A DNA stretch of 9,181 nt from Chitinophagaceae bacterium (GTDB lineage Bacteria > Bacteroidota > Bacteroidia > Chitinophagales > Chitinophagaceae), in contig CANEWV010000042.1 of NCBI GenBank assembly GCA_947442905.1, forward strand, positions 1-9,181, written 5' to 3'. Below are positions 6,974 through 9,181 of this stretch, piece by piece (positions within the stretch are counted from its first letter, which is position 1; each line of letters begins with the position of its first letter). The translations under genes were made by a program, and so were the position numbers. The notes under the pieces are model-generated. The model ran no database searches. It saw only the letters and a list, made by a program, of their open reading frames with translations, and was not told the DNA's origin.

Positions 6974-9031
6974 TTGCAAACGAATTATTCAACGCCCAAT
7001 TTATTAATAAAGGAAACGAGCCTTTACCTACTTCAGCATGCGTATAATCCGGTGGAGTGGCATCCATGGGGAGAAGCTGCATTGCAACTTTCTATAGATT
7101 TAGACAAACCCATTTTAGTGAGTATTGGATATGCTGCCTGTCATTGGTGTCATGTAATGGAGCGTGAAAGTTTTGAGGATGCCGCAACTGCAAAAATCAT
7201 GAACGATCACTTTGTTAATATTAAAATTGACAGAGAAGAGCGTCCTGATTTAGATCATATTTATATGGACGCGGTGCAAGCTATGACCGGCAGTGGTGGG
7301 TGGCCACTCAATGTTTTTTTGACGCCCGATAAAAAACCTTTTTATGGAGGCACTTATTTTCCGCCTGAACCAATGCACAATAGAGCAAGTTGGAAGGATG
7401 TTTTACTTGGAATTGCAAAAGGCTTTAAAGAAAATAGAGATCAGATAGATGCGCAGGCGCAAAAATTAACCGAGCATTTATTAAGTTCCAATGCTTTTGG
7501 ATTTCAAAATAATAATGCGATTGCAGCACCTGGTTTAAGTGATATGGATGCGGCTGTATCTGCGCTATTAGCACAGGCAGATACCCTTTGGGGAGGCTTT
7601 GGCGGGGCTCCTAAATTTCCACAAACGGCATCGATTCGTTTTTTATTAAGGTATCATTATTTTAATCCTACACATAATGCTTCATTGGAACATGCTTTAT
7701 TGTGTTTGGATAAAATGATTGAGGGCGGCATTTATGATCAATTAGGAGGCGGGTTTTCTAGGTATAGTACCGATGCGCAGTGGCTCGCTCCGCACTTCGA
7801 AAAAATGCTATACGATAATGCACTTTTAGTAACAACATTATCAGAAGCCTATCAAATAACTAAAAAAGAATCTTACCATAAAGCCATAACAGAAACACTT
7901 GCGTTTATAGAAAAAGAATTGATGGATCCTGATAGTGGTTTTTTAAGTGCACTTGATGCAGATAGTGAAGGAGTAGAAGGAAAATTTTATACATGGTCCG
8001 CAACAGAAATTACCCAGTTATTAAAAAACGATGCACCATTATTTATGGCGTACTATGGTGTAACAGAAGCTGGTAATTGGGAGCATACTAATATTTTACA
8101 TACACCACAATCTACTGCTGCTATTGCTCAAACGCTTGGTATCATTGAATCTGAAATATTGCTAACCATTCAAAATTGCAATGTTGTTTTGATGTTAGAG
8201 CGAAACAAACGAATTAGACCTCAAACAGACGACAAACAATTATTGGGTTGGAACGCGCTCATGAATACAGCATGTAGTAAAGCATATGCGGCTACCGGAA
8301 ATAAGAAATATTTAATACGCGCACAGCAAAACATGGCGCATTTATTTGATCATTTCAAAAATGCAGATGGCGAAGGTTGGTTTCATACCTACAAAAATGG
8401 AGTTGCAAAAACACCTGCATTTTTAGATGATTATGCGTATTTAATTGAAGCGCTCATTCAACTACAAACCGTTTCTGGAGATTTGCACTGGCTTGAAAAA
8501 GCTGGAGAAATAACAGAATATGTGCATGCGCATTTTATAGAATCTAGTACTGGATTTTACTTTTATACCCACGATGCTCAAACAGACGTTATTGTAAGGA
8601 AAAAAGAAGTGTATGATGGTGCAACCCCAAGTGGTAACGCTGTAATGGCGGGCAACTTGCTTCATTTAGGTGTCGTTTACGGGAATGGCCAGTATTTGTC
8701 CTTAGGTAAGCAAACCTGTTTATCGCTATTACCGGCAATTACTAAACATCCTGGCTCATTTGGGGTTTGGGCTTCGGTTTTATTAAATCAACTGGTAGAT
8801 TTTAGGGAATTAACCCTTGTTGGTCCGGGTGTTTTGCCCTATTTGGAAGCTGCACTTCCCTTTTTCAGACCCAATCTAATCTTAAATATTTCAGAAAATC
8901 GGCTAACAAGTATTTTAGCGATTTCCCAAAAAATAATTGATAATCAACAAGTTACATTTCAATTGTGTGAAAATCATACCTGCCAATTGCATCAACTTAC
9001 TGATTTTGACAGTTTTTTAGCAATTGTGTAA
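6974..9031 (+). CDS. Thioredoxin domain-containing protein, DUF255 / YyaL-SPATA20 family
   Basis: A 685-residue protein of the YyaL/spermatogenesis-associated protein 20 family, full length for the family; its activity is unknown. The N-terminal DUF255 domain (about 1-165) is thioredoxin-like. It has the family opening [25 protein letters not shown] from residue 9, a CxxC site in [15 protein letters not shown] (C56, C59) and [26 protein letters not shown] (106-131). The rest resembles an (alpha/alpha)6 six-hairpin glycosidase or epimerase barrel. Landmarks there are [10 protein letters not shown] (207-216), [14 protein letters not shown] (254-267), [13 protein letters not shown] (273-285), [15 protein letters not shown] (328-341), LLGWNALM (423-430) and [11 protein letters not shown] (547-557). 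It ends with a second cysteine pair, CENHTC (C665, C670). No signal peptide is seen, so it is probably cytosolic. The start is TTG: no ATG, GTG or other usual start occurs between the in-frame TAG at 6914 and the family opening. Confidence 0.92.
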   Translation: MQTNYSTPNLLIKETSLYLLQHAYNPVEWHPWGEAALQLSIDLDKPILVSIGYAACHWCHVMERESFEDAATAKIMNDHFVNIKIDREERPDLDHIYMDAVQAMTGSGGWPLNVFLTPDKKPFYGGTYFPPEPMHNRASWKDVLLGIAKGFKENRDQIDAQAQKLTEHLLSSNAFGFQNNNAIAAPGLSDMDAAVSALLAQADTLWGGFGGAPKFPQTASIRFLLRYHYFNPTHNASLEHALLCLDKMIEGGIYDQLGGGFSRYSTDAQWLAPHFEKMLYDNALLVTTLSEAYQITKKESYHKAITETLAFIEKELMDPDSGFLSALDADSEGVEGKFYTWSATEITQLLKNDAPLFMAYYGVTEAGNWEHTNILHTPQSTAAIAQTLGIIESEILLTIQNCNVVLMLERNKRIRPQTDDKQLLGWNALMNTACSKAYAATGNKKYLIRAQQNMAHLFDHFKNADGEGWFHTYKNGVAKTPAFLDDYAYLIEALIQLQTVSGDLHWLEKAGEITEYVHAHFIESSTGFYFYTHDAQTDVIVRKKEVYDGATPSGNAVMAGNLLHLGVVYGNGQYLSLGKQTCLSLLPAITKHPGSFGVWASVLLNQLVDFRELTLVGPGVLPYLEAALPFFRPNLILNISENRLTSILAISQKIIDNQQVTFQLCENHTCQLHQLTDFDSFLAIV

Positions 9032-9181
9032 CATGTAATCATTTATTTTGCAGTTCAGTTTTAGCCACTACACCGGCAAAACAGTGAAACATAAAAAAAT
9101 TTACTACTGAATAGATTTTTACCCTGGATCATTAATTTATTGGTTTTTAAGCGCTAAAACTCAGGTTTCTGACGTTTCAAA
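9032..9181. other. Noncoding tail after the DUF255 gene
   Basis: This 150-bp AT-rich end of the window contains no convincing reading frame or RNA gene. It holds one bulged hairpin (9058-9082, listed separately) and an imperfect palindrome around AGCGCT near 9150-9155. Whether the last bases belong to a neighbouring gene cannot be decided without the sequence beyond. Confidence 0.6.
9058..9082 (+). terminator. Weak candidate 3' hairpin after the DUF255 gene
   Basis: GTTTT-A-GCC can pair with GGC-AAAAC (8 pairs, one bulged A) around an 8-base loop, starting 27 bp after the stop codon. There is no T tract behind it; A-rich sequence follows, so it does not meet the classical intrinsic terminator pattern. 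It could stabilise a 3' end or be chance. Confidence 0.22.

Noticed and set aside
9044..9050. TATTTTG in the right-hand tail as a possible promoter for a gene beyond the window
   Set aside because: It is one base short of TAnnTTTG and no reading frame follows it in the visible sequence.

Overview
The window looks like an ordinary chromosomal stretch from a member of the Bacteroidota, possibly Chitinophagaceae-like (family placement is a low-confidence guess from protein style). Four things point there. The DNA is AT-rich. Shine-Dalgarno sites are absent in front of almost every gene. Copies of the Bacteroidota -7 promoter box TAnnTTTG lie just upstream of genes. The pairing of a DUF4271 membrane protein with a HemD-type uroporphyrinogen-III synthase is typical of that phylum. 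I see no tRNA, rRNA, CRISPR array, insertion sequence, phage gene or defence module, and all seven genes look intact.

Layout, left to right. (1) 1-2895: a near-leaderless promoter, then a TolC-family outer membrane channel gene and a periplasmic adaptor (membrane fusion) gene. These are two parts of a tripartite export system whose inner-membrane transporter is not in the window. (2) 2953-3963: gpsA, glycerol-3-phosphate dehydrogenase, with its own promoter and an inverted repeat at the expected transcript start. (3) 3975-5108, minus strand: hemW, a radical-SAM heme chaperone, convergent with gpsA across only 11 bp. (4) 5189-9031: a plus-strand run divergent from hemW. It holds a DUF4271 six-helix membrane protein, hemD, and a large DUF255/YyaL-SPATA20 family protein that begins with TTG 5 bp after hemD. 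(5) 9032-9181: a 150-bp noncoding tail with one weak hairpin.

How the genes fit together: the TolC and adaptor proteins would join the outer membrane and periplasm for export of an unknown substrate. GpsA supplies sn-glycerol-3-phosphate for phospholipids. HemW and HemD both belong to heme metabolism, and the unknown DUF4271 protein sits between them. The DUF255 protein is probably co-transcribed with hemD, but its activity is not known. I found no convincing new system. The observations most worth following are the DUF4271 context, the inverted repeat at gpsA, and the shared promoter block in front of the TolC and DUF4271 genes.
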